Assembly: GCF_013373865.1 (NCBI RefSeq)
Contig: NC_050474.1
Span: 21,991,116-22,055,115, forward strand
Source of the DNA: Monomorium pharaonis
Taxonomy: Eukaryota; Arthropoda; Insecta; Hymenoptera; Formicidae
DNA: 64,000 nucleotides
Direction of reading: 5' to 3'
The notes beneath the pieces are model-generated. The model had not been told where the DNA came from. It did no database searches and saw only the letters and a list, made by a program, of their open reading frames with translations. The position numbers and the translations under genes were made by a program. Positions 35,326 to 47,707 of this stretch are shown one piece after another. The stretch's first letter is position 1. Each line of letters begins with the position of its first letter.

Positions 35326-38062
35326 CTCTCTTTCTCTGCCTCACGTGTCCCCGTTCTCTCGCCACACACTCGAGCCGTTATTTTCGCGTGCGTAGTTTAT
35401 TGGCTATAACTCCGACACGACTACAAATCGCCGTACTTCTCCTTTCCCTTCGCCCAACCCCCTTAGCATTAACGCTCGCACGCGGAAAACAAAGACGGAA
35501 AGAGCGTGAAAAGTAAGAAAGAAAAACGGAGCTTCTGTGCGCCGCGCGCTTGTGCTTGAAAGAATGTCGTGTGAAAATGTGTCGAAGGAGCTACACGTTT
35601 GAATGTATATGAGAAACAGTGGCGTCTTGTAACTTGAACAAAGAAAAAGGTGCCCCGGGGATTCTCATCGTCCTCCTTTCGCAGACTCTAGATATTAAGA
35701 ATATTTTTCACAATAAGGCGCTTTTTTCCTGCTCCGCGAAACAATGTCTATATAATGTGAGACTAAATATAATAATGAAAAATGCTAACCAAAATTAATT
35801 TTCTTTTGCGTGAAAGTTAACATAACATGAACGGCACACAACAAATGATAATACATAATCAATTCGCGTACTATCTCTCTCTCTCTCTCTCTCTCTTATA
35901 ACGTTATATAATATTAATTTATTATTTTAATTAAAATACAAAATGCAGGTTATTTTCTCTTGTATGCACATGTGAAATATTATTTCTACTTTTACCAATT
36001 TGACTATTTCGCTTTAAATTATCAACATAATAGCTTTGAACCGTTCCACCAGTCCAGAGTGTAAAGCGAACATAAAACGCTGACGATGGATACGTATGCG
36101 AAGAAGAGAGAGAATCCGTCAAGAGCAAATATGTATGAATAGGCTAAAAAGAGTGAGAAAGAGAAAGACGAGAGGGACGAGACGATCGGACAATTTTCGT
36201 GCAGTCTACTGTATGGCGTTCGCAAAGGGAGTCTACTATAATCATATCGTTTTTACGGTAATTATGAGAAGGTGCTCTTTAGCCGACGCTTAGGGGCGAC
36301 ATTACTTTCCCATTTTGACCATTGCCAAGATTACGGGATGGCGAAAGGGAGAGGGGCTTGTACGCCAAGTGGTATAATATGTCGTATCTGCGGCCGTGAG
36401 GAAAATCGTACTCGGTTAACCCGATTATGGGACGCGCCCCGCCGCATGATTTAAATCGACCTGCGTTCGTGACCGGGGCGATGATTAATTTTGCATTTTA
36501 TTTGCCCGCGGCGAAACGCTCTTTCCACGCGAACGCCTGAGGGGTGCGCACCATCGTTCTCCCTTTCTCTCTCTTTCTCTCTTTCGCGCGCGCATTTTAC
36601 CGTACTAATCCCTCGGAGTGGTTAACGTTATGCGCTTTATCGGCGGACATTTGTCCCGTCTCGGCAACCATTTTCGCGATAATATTGAGAAATGGAAGAG
36701 ATTTCCGCGTCATGTCCTCTTCGCCGTGTTGCGCAAAAGAGAAATCTTGATTATCCATTTAACTGCGCCCGCGAATCAACGCATTTGTCCCCCTCCCCCC
36801 CGTCGTGCGAGATATTGGGCTTCGAACCATATCGCAATAGCTATAGAATCAATATAATTTAAGTATAACGCATATATAACTCATTGTCTGTGAGTCATTG
36901 TCGAAGCAATTTGATTACCTTGTATGTTCAGGCGATTATTCGTCCGAATTTTATTGGTGATTTTATACTGTTAAATGTTACAAAATTAAGTTCAAAACAA
37001 TCTCTTAATTCAAATAACATTTTGTTACTTTTTCAATTTTTAAAGTAATATTTTGTTACTTTTAATTTTCATATGTGTCGAAATTTATATTTTAACATAA
37101 AACATGTAGTTAAAAGAACAAACATCATTTAATTAATTTCTGTGTTTGAATTGCTTATAGTTTCTAAGTAAGCAGCGTCCATATTAACGTATACACTTGG
37201 TAAATAATAAACTAAGTTTCAGTCAAATTTAATATTCAATATATTATTTCTTGCATTAAATTGTTCAACTCCATCGTTTTAGTTAAATTACTGACATATT
37301 GAATAAGAATCGTAATGACTTATAGGAATAGTTAAAAATAACTCAAATTAGGTAAAATTCAGATTTTAAACTGCAGTATATTCTCATTTGTGAATTATTT
37401 TTTAAAAAACTTTTTTTCTTTTTTAAATAATGATGATTTTCTAATTTTGATCAATTTGGTACAATGTCAACGTAACTTCAATCACACAAACGATATACAT
37501 AATAACCTTTGACTGGTAGAAAGAAATAAACTAATAAGTCGAACGTATCGATTGGGATATACGGTTTAGGAACGTAATAGCGTTACGCGAACCCCGTGCG
37601 ACCATTGTGCGTTACATCAAATTGCTGTTACGTTTCGAAACTGCGGACGCTGTAATTCAATCCCGCGACATGCCGCGTTATAATTTCATGCTATGCAAAA
37701 GTATTAAAGCCGCGGGATGATATCGTACCCGTGGAAGTGGCAATATGAAGAGTTTTATCTTGGCTAGTCGTTTTAATATAATTGAATAATAAAGAAATTT
37801 ATTTTCAGCGTCCACGTGCCGTGCTGCTCGCAAATTTCATTTAATCGCCTTATTTCTCATATAATCGTCCCTTTATAATCCGTTTTTCGTTTATATTTTA
37901 TTTAAACTACCGCGAGACACGAATCCCACGTAGTATCAGTATCATAGAATTATATCGGTCTGGAGTGTCGAATGACTAGAAACACGTTCATGCGATTCAT
38001 TTCTCTCTTTTGTCTTTAAATGTTTAACTTTTCTAAATTAACTGCTAATATTTTTGTGATGT
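35320..38062. other. Gene-free block, increasingly AT-rich
   Basis: CpG-rich patches at 35.35-35.55, 36.28-36.84 and 37.56-37.87 kb; AT-rich at 35.7-36.0, 36.85-37.55 and 37.95-38.06 kb. No open frame above 80 codons occurs from 36.86 to 40.0 kb. TATTTTGTTACTTTT-like strings occur twice at 37018-37070. Confidence 0.6.
35874..35896. repeat. (TC)n microsatellite
   Basis: About eleven TC units in an AT-rich setting, preceded by GTACTA and followed by TATAACG. Confidence 0.92.
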
Positions 38063-38212
38063 TAATGACTACTTTGGGCGAAGATTCACCCACATAATTA
38101 AAAGTTTTTGAACATTTTTTTGTGAATGACAAAATATTAAAATTAATATCATTTTAATGTCTATTAAAATTTTTAATTATGTGAATCAATTTTTGCCATA
38201 AAAGTATGTTTA
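38063..38212. mobile_element. MITE-like element, copy 2 (about 150 bp)
   Basis: The ends form an imperfect inverted repeat of about 45 bp. The left arm contains CTACTTTGGGCGAAGATTCA (38069-38088) then CCCACATAATTAAAAG; the right arm, read on the minus strand, has ATGGCAAAAATTGATTCACA then TAATTAAAAATT (near 38199-38168). TA dinucleotides bound both ends at 38063-38064 and 38211-38212. The left terminus matches the right terminus of the 8777-8985 element at 17 of 20 positions in the quoted string. The core is AT-rich with no open frame. Confidence 0.55.
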
Positions 38213-38432
38213 TATGTGTTTGTGTTATTGTATGATTTATTTTACTCAAACTTATATTTTGACAGTTCTTATTTGCCTTTCAAAAATATTTTCGCAAAAT
38301 ACATTTGAAATTGCTAAAACAGCTTTAAAAGAGTATTTTTCTCTCTCTATATTAAATAATTCATTAGTTTAAACAAATTCAGTATCAAACAAAATATCAT
38401 GTATATTGCAAAAAATATGAACAGAAGAAAAT

Positions 38433-38629
38433 TATGTCAACACTACTCTGAGTAAATATTAATTTAGACAAGCTTGAAATCGCAAGTCATAAAGAATACA
38501 GTGCAGATCTGATTATAATTCAAATATACAAGAAAAAGAGAACAGTTAAAATCATAAACTTCTAGCGTTACTATTTAACAGATACTTGAATTAGCTGCTG
38601 GATGAAAATTCATCCTCAGTAATACTCTA
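38433..38629. mobile_element. MITE-like element, copy 3 (about 197 bp)
   Basis: The right part (38562-38625) aligns with the reverse complement of 8787-8853 at about 84% over 64 columns, including GATACTTGAATTAGC and the near-palindrome GGATGAAAATTCATCC (38600-38615). The left end, CACTACTCTGAGTAAATATT (38441-38460), looks like a diverged inverted partner. TA lies at 38433-38434 and 38628-38629. The length is close to that of copy 1. It is only about 220 bp from copy 2. The left boundary is uncertain. Confidence 0.45.
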
Positions 38630-40976
38630 TAGGTAAATGTAAGCGACAATTTTTTAATAACATTAACGTTAAAAATAAAATATATATATTAGATGTTATT
38701 TAAAATGTCAGACAAATAACAAATAACGAGATGCGAGATACAAAAGAATATTATCAAGAAAGCGAATACAGAATGGCGTTGAATTCTGAGCGAATCCCTT
38801 ACATCGCCCGATAATTCGATTTCTTTCGGTCAACGCGGTACAGCGAAACTTCGTCTCAGCTTAAGTTCGCGTCCGCAATAGAGATGTTCTAGTTAATTGG
38901 GGCTTATGCTACATCGTAGTCCTATCGCGTGCTAAGCAAGTGATCGGCAGCATCCTATATTAGCCAGTCCCGAGCCGAGACTGCCAATAGAGTGATGCTC
39001 TAGTCCCTAATCTGTACTTCGGTGCACATCTAACGAAACGCAGACACTCGCCACATATCACTCCATTAATTTTCAGTTAACAATAGAGTCAGCGTTATAA
39101 TAAACGCGAGCGCAACGAAAATATGAATAACATGAAATTAATTCTTCAACGCAGTAAACATATTTACGACATTATTATGCATCACGGGTTTTTATTACAT
39201 TGTTAAGCGTCACGCGGATTCGCAATAGTAACCTGCTTTTTTGTCACATGTAAATATCCTGTATTAATGCACTCCGCACTCGGTGGTTCCACGCGACAAC
39301 GAAAAATAATGTACGCGGGAAGAAGGCTGGGGCGAGTGAGCCATTACTGCTGCATGTAAATATGGACCGGCATATGTGCGGTAACATTCATTAGCACGTG
39401 AGTTATAGCGTGCGCAAGAGAGGAAAAGAGCGAAGGTCCTCTTTAAATTGCTATTTTTTATCCAGCAAAAGGAAGAAAATCAAGAACGTTAAATGCAATC
39501 CATGGAATACTGTGCTTTGCGTGCATTTAGGAAATAAAATAAGTTTTCGATAAAAGTTTACATCTAATTCAAGGTAAATATTTTAAGAAATGTCAGGTCA
39601 CAGTTATAATCCGTATATCCATAAGTACCATAAATCTTTTGATCATTTATTTAAAGGTTTCTTCATGTATTTTAAAAAGGTTAAATATTTAAAAATACAT
39701 GAATATATGTACTTTTAAGTTTCCCAAAAAATATATTTTATTTAAAAAAAATAGTAGAATTTCTGTAGAAAAATTTCTATGAATAGACATTGATTGGATA
39801 CTTTAAGTGTTAATTTGAAAGATATTCAAATACATTTGATGTATATGTAATGCTCCTTCAACACTTTCATTCCTAAGCTGTATTCGACATTAAATTCTAA
39901 AAAGACTAAAATTGAAAATAGCGAGAATAGCTGTTTATAAAATATACAGAGTATATTGCAAAATAAATTATATTTAAAAACATAAATAAATAAAAGAACA
40001 GTAAATAAATGAATAAAAGATACATTATTTATTATTATCCGTCTGTTTATCGCGAAGTCATCCCTTTTGAAATCGCGAAAAGAAGAAAAATACGAAAAGA
40101 GAAAGATATATCAAAAGAGGAAAGGCCCTTTTACCGCCACGGGAAATGCACTTTCGGCGCAGAGACAAGCGATGAGCGACATTTATGCACGCGCCACAAC
40201 CGTCCCGCGGTGAATGCGAGGTTGTTGAAGAAAGAGACGGCTGGAGAAGAAGGGTGGCAAAATGAGTGGCTCAGCTGAGTGGGAGAGAGAGGGAAAGATG
40301 GTATTTCACTAGAGCGCGCGGGGGTAACGCAGGAGTAACGGAAGAGAGACTTAATTAGGTTACTCGACTCGTCTCTTCAACTCGATTAAAGCATCCTCTC
40401 GCGGCGTAAACATCTTTTGAGGGGAAGCTTGCGTGTCAGAGACCGAAGAGCACTCAGAGTCGGGTAATTAGCGCTGTTCCAGTCATTTTCCGGGTTTTCC
40501 GAGTAAGCGGCGATAATCTCTTTCACCTCTGCCCCCTGGCACGCTCGACGCCATCGGGTTTCCGCGATGTTATCGCATCCGTGAAAGTGAATTCAAACTC
40601 GATGCATCCTCGCGGATCAGGAATCTGTCGTGCTATGAAAGAGAAATCCAAACAATCAAAGAGAAAGACAGAGAGCCTGAAATCACCAGAGAGATCGATT
40701 GGATTCTGAGTGAATTTTAATGAAGCGATCCCTCTTTCGATCGTCACGAACAATCGCAACGACAATGACACGTCATCCAATCCTCGACTCGTCATCGTCG
40801 ACTTCAAAGACATTAGAAACTGCGGGAGAGAGCAGCCGAGCGAGCGTCATGCGCGTTCGCCATGCATACGAAATTCATCTAACGGAAATGAATGCACCGA
40901 CAGCGGTGAGTGTGTTAGAAGACTGCTAAAGGACTCCGCGATGGCTCCTGCTCGCGCGAGCCGGATGGTCGTAACG

Positions 40977-40979
<3 letters not shown>
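38630..40979. other. Gene-free block, AT-rich then GC-rich
   Basis: AT-rich with CpG patches to 39.4 kb, strongly AT-rich at 39.45-40.05 kb, CpG-rich from 40.1 kb. The basic 89-codon frame at 40009-40278 starts in AT-rich DNA and shows no family motif. Confidence 0.55.
39662..39703. repeat. Perfect 12-bp inverted repeat
   Basis: TTCATGTATTTT (39662-39673) is inverted as AAAATACATGAA (39692-39703), separated by 18 bases. The arms are AT-rich, so chance is possible. Confidence 0.6.

Positions 40980-41031
<52 letters not shown>
40980..41031. repeat. (GA)n microsatellite ending in a G run
   Basis: About 22 GA units run to 41023 and pass directly into eight G at 41024-41031. The plus strand is pure purine throughout, continuing as GAAGGAAG. 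Confidence 0.95.
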
Positions 41032-43325
41032 AAGGAAGTCAGTATGTGTGCGAGTGGTGAAGAGCCTGGTTTGAACCACCGCAGGCGGCCCGTGCCATGG
41101 TAATTAGTTGGCTGGCGCCACGGTTTTGCCGGGACAGGTTTCAGCAACTCTCTCTCTTTCCAACTGCCGTAACGTCGTCGCCGTCCCCGGGAGCCGTTCT
41201 CTCGTCCAGCTAATCCACGATCACTTAGAGCGCGGAGCGCCGCACTGTGGCCACCGTTAAACCTCCCCTAATTTCCCTCGCCGTCCGACGACGAGGTGCG
41301 CGCACGACGGACGAGGTCATCCTGTTGACCGACGAACGAACGCCCGGCCGGTGAACGTGAAACTACCACCTGCTCTACTCGCGCGCGACCAGGCGCGAAA
41401 ATCGCCCCAACTACCGCGCTACGAGGTGGTTGCGTTGATCCCGCAAGGGATGTACCAACTTGCAGCTTAATTAATATTAATTAGCTTAACGTCAAGTTTA
41501 CATCAAGAAGTATTAAAGAAAAAATTTTTAATAACTCGTCAACAATGCCTGCTAACCTTCGTATTAGGAATCAAATTGATTGAACGTTAATATTAGGCGA
41601 GTTAAAACGAACCAACGGCAACGTAACGCTCTATAAAGTGTCACTCTGACGACGCACGTGCAATCATTGGGAAAAAAGTACAGCGAATATAAAAAGGCTG
41701 ATACTGGATTTTTGATATCACACCGTCATTCGTGTTCGATAATAGGCGAGGGGTTTCAGGCTTTTGCGAAAAACGCGTATATTTATTTTGAGCTTTCACC
41801 GAGGCTACAGTTGAATAGTGACCGATGCGGATTATCGAATCCGCCATCTCGGAACGCGACGCAGTCATTGCTACCGTTTTCCATACGCCAATGGAGGATT
41901 CAGAGCGATGGTAGTCTATTTACCTTTCGTTCCCTTGTCTCCTACGAATCTGACAGCGATTTCAGGTGAATTAAACGCAATATTTCTTGTCAATCAGTTA
42001 TCACGGTGTGTTATCACACGTCTGTTAGTATCAGACATTTTTCTGTCCAAATTCTTAAGTAAACTGACAAATTACAGTAGAACATGCGTAAATTACTGTC
42101 GACATTTGGTGGAAAGTACATTTGAATTTATGGTACCTTTTTTTAAGTATAAACATTAAGTTTCATTGACATATGTGAAAAAAGAAATTAGGTATTAAGT
42201 CATTTAAATCAAATTATGTATTAATAAAATTTAATATAATTTTATTCAACAAATGATTCATTGTCTAATATACATAATTTACGAAATCTTAGAATTATTT
42301 AATGAATTTATTATAATTATCACTCACAAGCTTAAACGAGGTCAAAAATCTTTTATTGAGTGAAAGAATCATTCAATATTTTAGATCTTTCATAACATTC
42401 TACTTTTTGTGGAAATATTTCTGATCGCGTGATTCTCGTGTAACATGAAATAGTAAGATAATTTAAATTTATACAAAGATATTTCGAAAGTATATTATCC
42501 AAAATATCACATCTTATCGTCTAGCTTGTATCGTTTATTTTTAAAAGACTCGGAATAATGTAATAATTATCCGTCGACACGATAGAGGAATGACGTGAAA
42601 GAGAGAGCTCAGACGATCTTCCTCCAAGATTTTTGCGTGACAAAGGAGAAAAACCCGAGCAACCGAGCGTTAGCATCTTGATATAAAAATATGAAATAAA
42701 AATTGTGAGCTATCCGAGGAAAGCAGAATTAAAAGTTTCCGTGAAAAAGTTAAGAGAATCCAATATAATGTCTTATTTTAAGACACGTCTCCGGTATTAA
42801 GTACTAATTAATCGGCAAATTATTCTGAAATTGTTCTCTTTAGCGATACATCCAGCGAGTCTTCATTTCATTAGCCTCTTATCGTTTCCTAGCACGGCAT
42901 CGCGCGCTACTGCAGCATTATTAATGTTACTGTTGCGCTTATACGTTTGACTGCTATTTCCATTCCCTCTTCCCACCACACCGCCGTAAATTGCGCGCTT
43001 AATAGTAATTACTTGTGGTAATGGTATAATTATTCGGTGTTTTCGAGTGCGCGGTGAAAGAGCGGCGCTGGAGAGACTTGAATGCCGAAGGCTCTTTTCA
43101 ATCATTGCTCGTGACGTGCGAGAAAAAGACAAGACAAGAAGGATTTGTAACTGTACGGGAGTAACCGGAGCGAGGCAGAGAAAAGCTGAAGCGAAAGTAA
43201 GATATTAAGTGTGCAAGGACGAGCGGAGTGTCTGAAAAAATGCGTAATTAACGATAGTTGAAAAAAGTATGCATTTTGCGAGTGAAAAAATTTGAAAAAT
43301 TTGTTTATAACTGTATCTCTTTTTA
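41032..43325. other. Gene-free block, GC-rich then AT-rich
   Basis: CpG-dense to about 41.45 kb, AT-rich from 41.46 to 42.6 kb, mixed to 43.1 kb and AT-rich again afterwards. A 113-codon plus frame at 41818-42159 overlaps a 103-codon frame at 41658-41969 in another register. No family is recognised. Confidence 0.5.
41468..41483. repeat. 16-bp perfect palindrome of TAATTA sites
   Basis: TAATTAATATTAATTA is perfectly palindromic and contains two TAATTA cores, the type of site bound by homeodomain proteins. Binding is inference. Confidence 0.55.
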
Positions 43326-43349
43326 ACATTATATAATATTATATAATGT
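43326..43349. repeat. 24-bp perfect palindrome
   Basis: The half-site ACATTATATAAT (43326-43337) is followed immediately by its exact inverse ATTATATAATGT (43338-43349), with no spacer. It is the longest spacer-free non-microsatellite palindrome I found. Only the outermost ACA/TGT is not A or T. Confidence 0.75.
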
Positions 43350-46300
43350 CGTAACAACTTAACTGAATAACTTAATTTTTGAAGGGATGACATGCCTGAT
43401 AAAAAATACAGAGACCCTTGCAGTTTTTTAATAAAATCAATTCGGTATAATTAATCAATACGTTAATTAAATTAAATGAGATTGAAAATGTGATATGGAA
43501 GTACAGATCTGATACTTGCACACTTCTAAAACCGTTTTTAATTTATCGTACTTTAAAGTGGTAGCACACAGACGGAAAACGGTACACGGAAGGGAGAGTA
43601 CAGGCTCGGGCACTCGTGGTCAGGAAAAAAAAAAAACTCTTTCCCATCCTTTCCCATCAACCGCTTTTCTGTGGAGGAAAAACAACTTAACGAGACGTGT
43701 ACGAAGCACGACGTCGCCAGACGACGGGAATAAAGAAGCGCGGCCTATTATTAGATTTAAACTGTTTGCCCTCTCAAGTGGCGCGGCTAATTGTTCGGGG
43801 ATTCAGCCGGAGCCGGATATTATTATTTGCCCGTTTCCCTTCCCACTCGGGCTCTCTAGTTTTCTCTCTCCCTCTCTTTTTCTTTCTCCTTTCTTCCTTT
43901 TCCCTATTTTTTCCTTCCCTGCGGCGACCTGCCGCCTGCCGCCTGCGTTTTCACAAGCCTTGTTTAGGTACGCGAGTCGCGGTCGCGCACGTTTCGCTCC
44001 CGCAATAATTCCGCGCGGTACCCAAGTTTTCTCTGACCCCTTCCGCCCGTCCCCAACCATCGGTACCTGTGTGGTGCGCTCGTAATTATGCGCGGCGAAC
44101 CGTGCATTTCGCATCGTCGCATTATTCGCGACTGTTTCCCGCGGAATCCACTTCCCCCTACATCTCCTACCGAGTTCCTTCTTATTTTTGCCTTTTTTTC
44201 GCCCCGTGGCTTCGCGCTTCTTTTTCACTTCTTCTCTCGCTTTTGTTATTTCCTATTTCACCCGACCGCACATATATACGAATATATTTTCAGTGTAATA
44301 ATTAATTCGCGTATTTTTACGCAGTGACTAACGCTGCAGCGCAACGCGACGCAAAGCAAGGCAACGCCAACTGCATTAACGCGGGTCGAATTCTCGCGCC
44401 CTTCTCCCGTATTCTGCGCGCCCTTAGCGGCCCTCCGGCCCGCGATCGATAGAGGGCTTCTTTCCCTTTCTCGTTCGCGCGCTGCCTCGTTCGCTCGATT
44501 AATTTTGCGTTCCCGGGGGTGAAACTTCCGCTCGGCGGTGGCAGCCGGCGCGAATTCTCACGGGAGAAGCGCGATCGCGAAACACTCTCGCGAATCCGCT
44601 TTTGTCGACAGGCTGCAAGAGAGCACTCGTACCCTCCCTGCCTGTCCCTCCTCCGTTTCCTCCCGTGCGGACTGACACCGCACGTTTCCGTTGCAGCTGC
44701 AACAAGACGTTTACGGCCGGTCTCGTTGAGCTATAACAACGCCTGATTCAGCTGTCCGTCCATGATGCCCGGCAGCCTGCTCCAGCGCGCGAATAAAACG
44801 GCCGGGTAACGGGCCAGAGGAAGAGGAACAGAGACAAAAAGGGGGGGGCAGAAAGAGAGAGAGAGAGAATGATGAGAATTCATTCGGGGTGGGTTTACGT
44901 TTGGGCGCTGACGAGCGAGGTCGGACGAGCGAGAAGAGGGACCGGTGGTTGCTCGAGACGGCAAGAGCGCGAAAAGGTGGTGCAAAGATACTCGGGGGCT
45001 TGCATCAGCGCTCGCAACGTGGAATATAAAGCAGAGGTCACTCTCGGTTCCGATTTCGATTCGCCGCGATTTTCCACCGGAGCAATTGCGCTTTCGCCAG
45101 GCGCTTTTCCCTGTTTTACGCGTCATGTGGGAATTTTTACGTCGACCACCGCCGCCGCCGTCTCCTCCTGCTAACTCGGACGTGCGCGCCGTCACCAGCA
45201 TCTATGATAGGCCTCCGCATGAATTCGTAGCATAGTAGAGAGCCGGGAATTTCTATTTTTTTTTTCCTCTGGCGCAGAAATAATTTTAAAATTATTATTC
45301 TCTTAAATTATTTCCCTTAAATTATTTCCACAAAATTTTTATCCGCAAAATTACCAAAAGTGTATAACGAAACGATAATAAAGCACTATTTGTAGTAATG
45401 CGTTATATATGGAAGAACGAATTCACGTATCGCAGGGAAACGAGTTGCAAATTACGTAGCTTACAACGTCCACAGATTAACATAATAATTTTTTAATTGG
45501 AGACTTTTATTCACGATTATATAATTTATATATACGATTTTAATATTTTCAACGCGCGTACGAATTCAGTTGGGTTTTACGACGTAGCGGTATTCAATAA
45601 TTTTTCCTTTCCACCGAGAGAAAGAGATTTCTATTAATAATTTATATCGAGCGAGAGTGTATTAGGAACAAAAACGTGACTGACATCACATCGCGCTCTC
45701 GGCGACCTACATTTCCCGATCGAAGATTTTAAGAATGAAACACATCGCGAGAGATGTCATTTCACCATGTTAAAATTTATTGTCAATTCCTATAGGAATT
45801 AAAAATGACAATTACCAATTATCGACTCAGTCGTTAGTAATCAGACTACTTGTCGATATTTTAACTTCTTCGGAAAAATCATCTTATCGGTTTACTTAAA
45901 AAAAAAATTACTGAAAAATGTTTTGCAAATTATCGTAGAATATTGACAGGAATCTCACAATAGAATGTGTACCCTAATAAATCGCGGTTTACGCTTTAAG
46001 TTGACGTGATCGCGCAGAAAAACGCCGATCGCCAACTTTTTTTCAGATTCTTTTCTTCTTCTATCTCCTTGAATTCCACTCAACCGAAATACGTTGTAAT
46101 GCGGTGCACCGCGCTTGATACAACCCGTTTCGTTACGGACGAAATTCCGCTGGCATTTTTCAGCAGCAGATTTCCATGAAGCCGTGAAACCGGTATAACA
46201 CGCAAATTGTATCGCCTCCAAGCCCACCGGCGTGTAAACGGCGCCGCCGTTTCTCGAAGAAACATTTCGGAAATATAAAGCTTCATTACACTAGCAGCAT

Positions 46301-46900
46301 TACTGTAATGCACACCACCCGTCCGCCGGATTAAATTACTTCCGTATGTCGTAATAGATTCCCCGGAGTAAACTAAGATTTTCGCAATGTGTTATTTTCG
46401 TTATTACGTTAATTATAAGGCAATTTAATATCGCACGGGTAACGAGCCATATATCTTATGATTATTTTTAACAAGATAGAATAATAGATAAATCCTCGAT
46501 CGATATAATAACTTATTTAATTTGAATTCGTATTGATTTCAAATAGAATAATTTCCCAATTACTGTTTTAGTTCTACACAATGGCAGTTGATTGACTTAT
46601 TTTGGAGTTTTTTTAAATATTAACAAACATTTCTTTTCATCAGAGTTCAAACAAAAACTTTAATATACACAAAATACAAACAAGCTCGAAAACTGATATT
46701 TAAATATAATGAAAAAAATGATAAAAATATAAGATATGAACCTGTTACTACCAGTACTGTCAATTTTGTGAATATTGCCTCTCTGCCGCTAATTACTACC
46801 ACATGTATTTAATATTGTCTCCCTATTTAATCTTCCAATCATTTGCTTATGTTTATACGATAGTTTTAAAATACTTTTCATGCATAATTCTCCTATACTT
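43350..46900. other. Gene-free block, GC-rich core
   Basis: CpG-dense at 43.56-45.23 kb with A12 at 43625-43636, G8 at 44841-44848 and a short GA run at about 44854-44867. AT-rich at 45.25-45.6, 45.77-45.95 and 46.4-46.9 kb. Frames of 189 (plus), 141 (minus) and 156 (minus) codons overlap each other and are dominated by low-complexity pyrimidine or arginine/glycine sequence. Confidence 0.5.
45779..45812. repeat. Palindrome with extended stem
   Basis: AATTCCTATAGGAATT (45785-45800) is a perfect 16-bp palindrome. Outside it ATTGTC (45779-45784) pairs with GACAAT (45807-45812), leaving a six-base bulge on the right side, so the stem could reach 14 bp. Confidence 0.55.
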
Positions 46901-47172
46901 TTTATTCAAAAACTATAATCGATAAAAGCAGCAAAAAAGCAGTTGTTATTAATTCCATTCGTAGTCTTTCTATCACTATATATCCGAACTTTCGGCAGTT
47001 TGCTTTAACGGTTGGTTTTCGCTGTCGAAAATCTACTCCGTTGTTTGCCGTGATCGTTAGATAAGTTTCGCGACGCGTGCACTTGAACATGCCGAGCGAA
47101 AAAGTCCTGGGCGATAACACGATTCTCCTGAGAAACTCTTCTCCGTCATGACCCGGCGCGCAAAGGAAGTCG

Positions 47173-47421
47173 CTACGAGTCGTGCAACGACTCGGGGTCG
47201 AGAGTCCTATGCGCGCGAAGTGGCTCGTCGAAGTAGCCTCCCACGGTTACGTCGTCTATTCGTTCGCCCGGCTTCACCCGGCGCAGCGCCAAGATACCCT
47301 CCCCTTCCTCTATCCGATCCTCTTCCGTCTTCTTGTCGGCGAGCAAGAGGCGCTGTCCAACATCGTGTAGCTTCCACGGCACACTCCATTCACGCCCCAC
47401 CAGACAGGTTAACCGCTGCCA
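47173..47421 (-). CDS. Candidate terminal coding exon, product unknown
   Basis: On the minus strand a frame open from about 47457 ends at TAG (47175-47173). It contains no ATG, so it can be coding only as a spliced 3' exon. GTGTTGCAG just before 47421 fits an acceptor in phase 0 (alternative TGGCAG before 47415), although the tract before it is TG-rich rather than pyrimidine-rich. The 82-codon product begins WQRLTCLVGREWSVPWKLHD and is acidic and balanced (ADKKTEEDRIEEGEGILAL). Codons are strongly G-first and GC-third, as expected of coding DNA. TTTATT at 46901-46906 gives AATAAA on the minus strand about 270 bases after the stop. I recognise no family. No upstream exon was found to the right, and other frames are also open. 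Confidence 0.3.
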   Translation of the reverse strand, partial: WQRLTCLVGREWSVPWKLHDVGQRLLLADKKTEEDRIEEGEGILALRRVKPGERIDDVTVGGYFDEPLRAHRTLDPESLHDS

Positions 47422-47610
47422 CTGCAACACCTGTACACGCGCGCACACCCTGATAACCTACGTCCTACACACACGTAGGGGTTTGTAACGTAGATACGAG
47501 ACACACGCGCGCGCACGTCTCTGCGATTCCTAGTTATAACGCGACTTTGATGCCACATTTGGTCCCCTGAGATGTACGACGAGGAAATTTCAACTTCCTT
47601 ACTCACGCAT
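47422..47610. other. CpG-rich spacer with alternating CA/CG tracts
   Basis: ACACACGCGCGCGCACGT at 47501-47518 is a strict purine-pyrimidine alternation. If the minus-strand exon to the left is real, this would be intron immediately upstream of it. Confidence 0.45.

Positions 47611-47707
<97 letters not shown>

Noticed and set aside
36272..36454. Cys-Xaa-Xaa-Cys-Gly string in a 60-codon frame, reminiscent of the C-terminal zinc knuckle of LINE reverse transcriptases
   Set aside because: There is no second Cys/His pair at the expected spacing and no reverse transcriptase sequence upstream.
41068..41077. GGTTCAAACC on the minus strand, resembling a tRNA B box
   Set aside because: The bases around it do not form a T-stem, and no A box or acceptor stem lies at the right distance.
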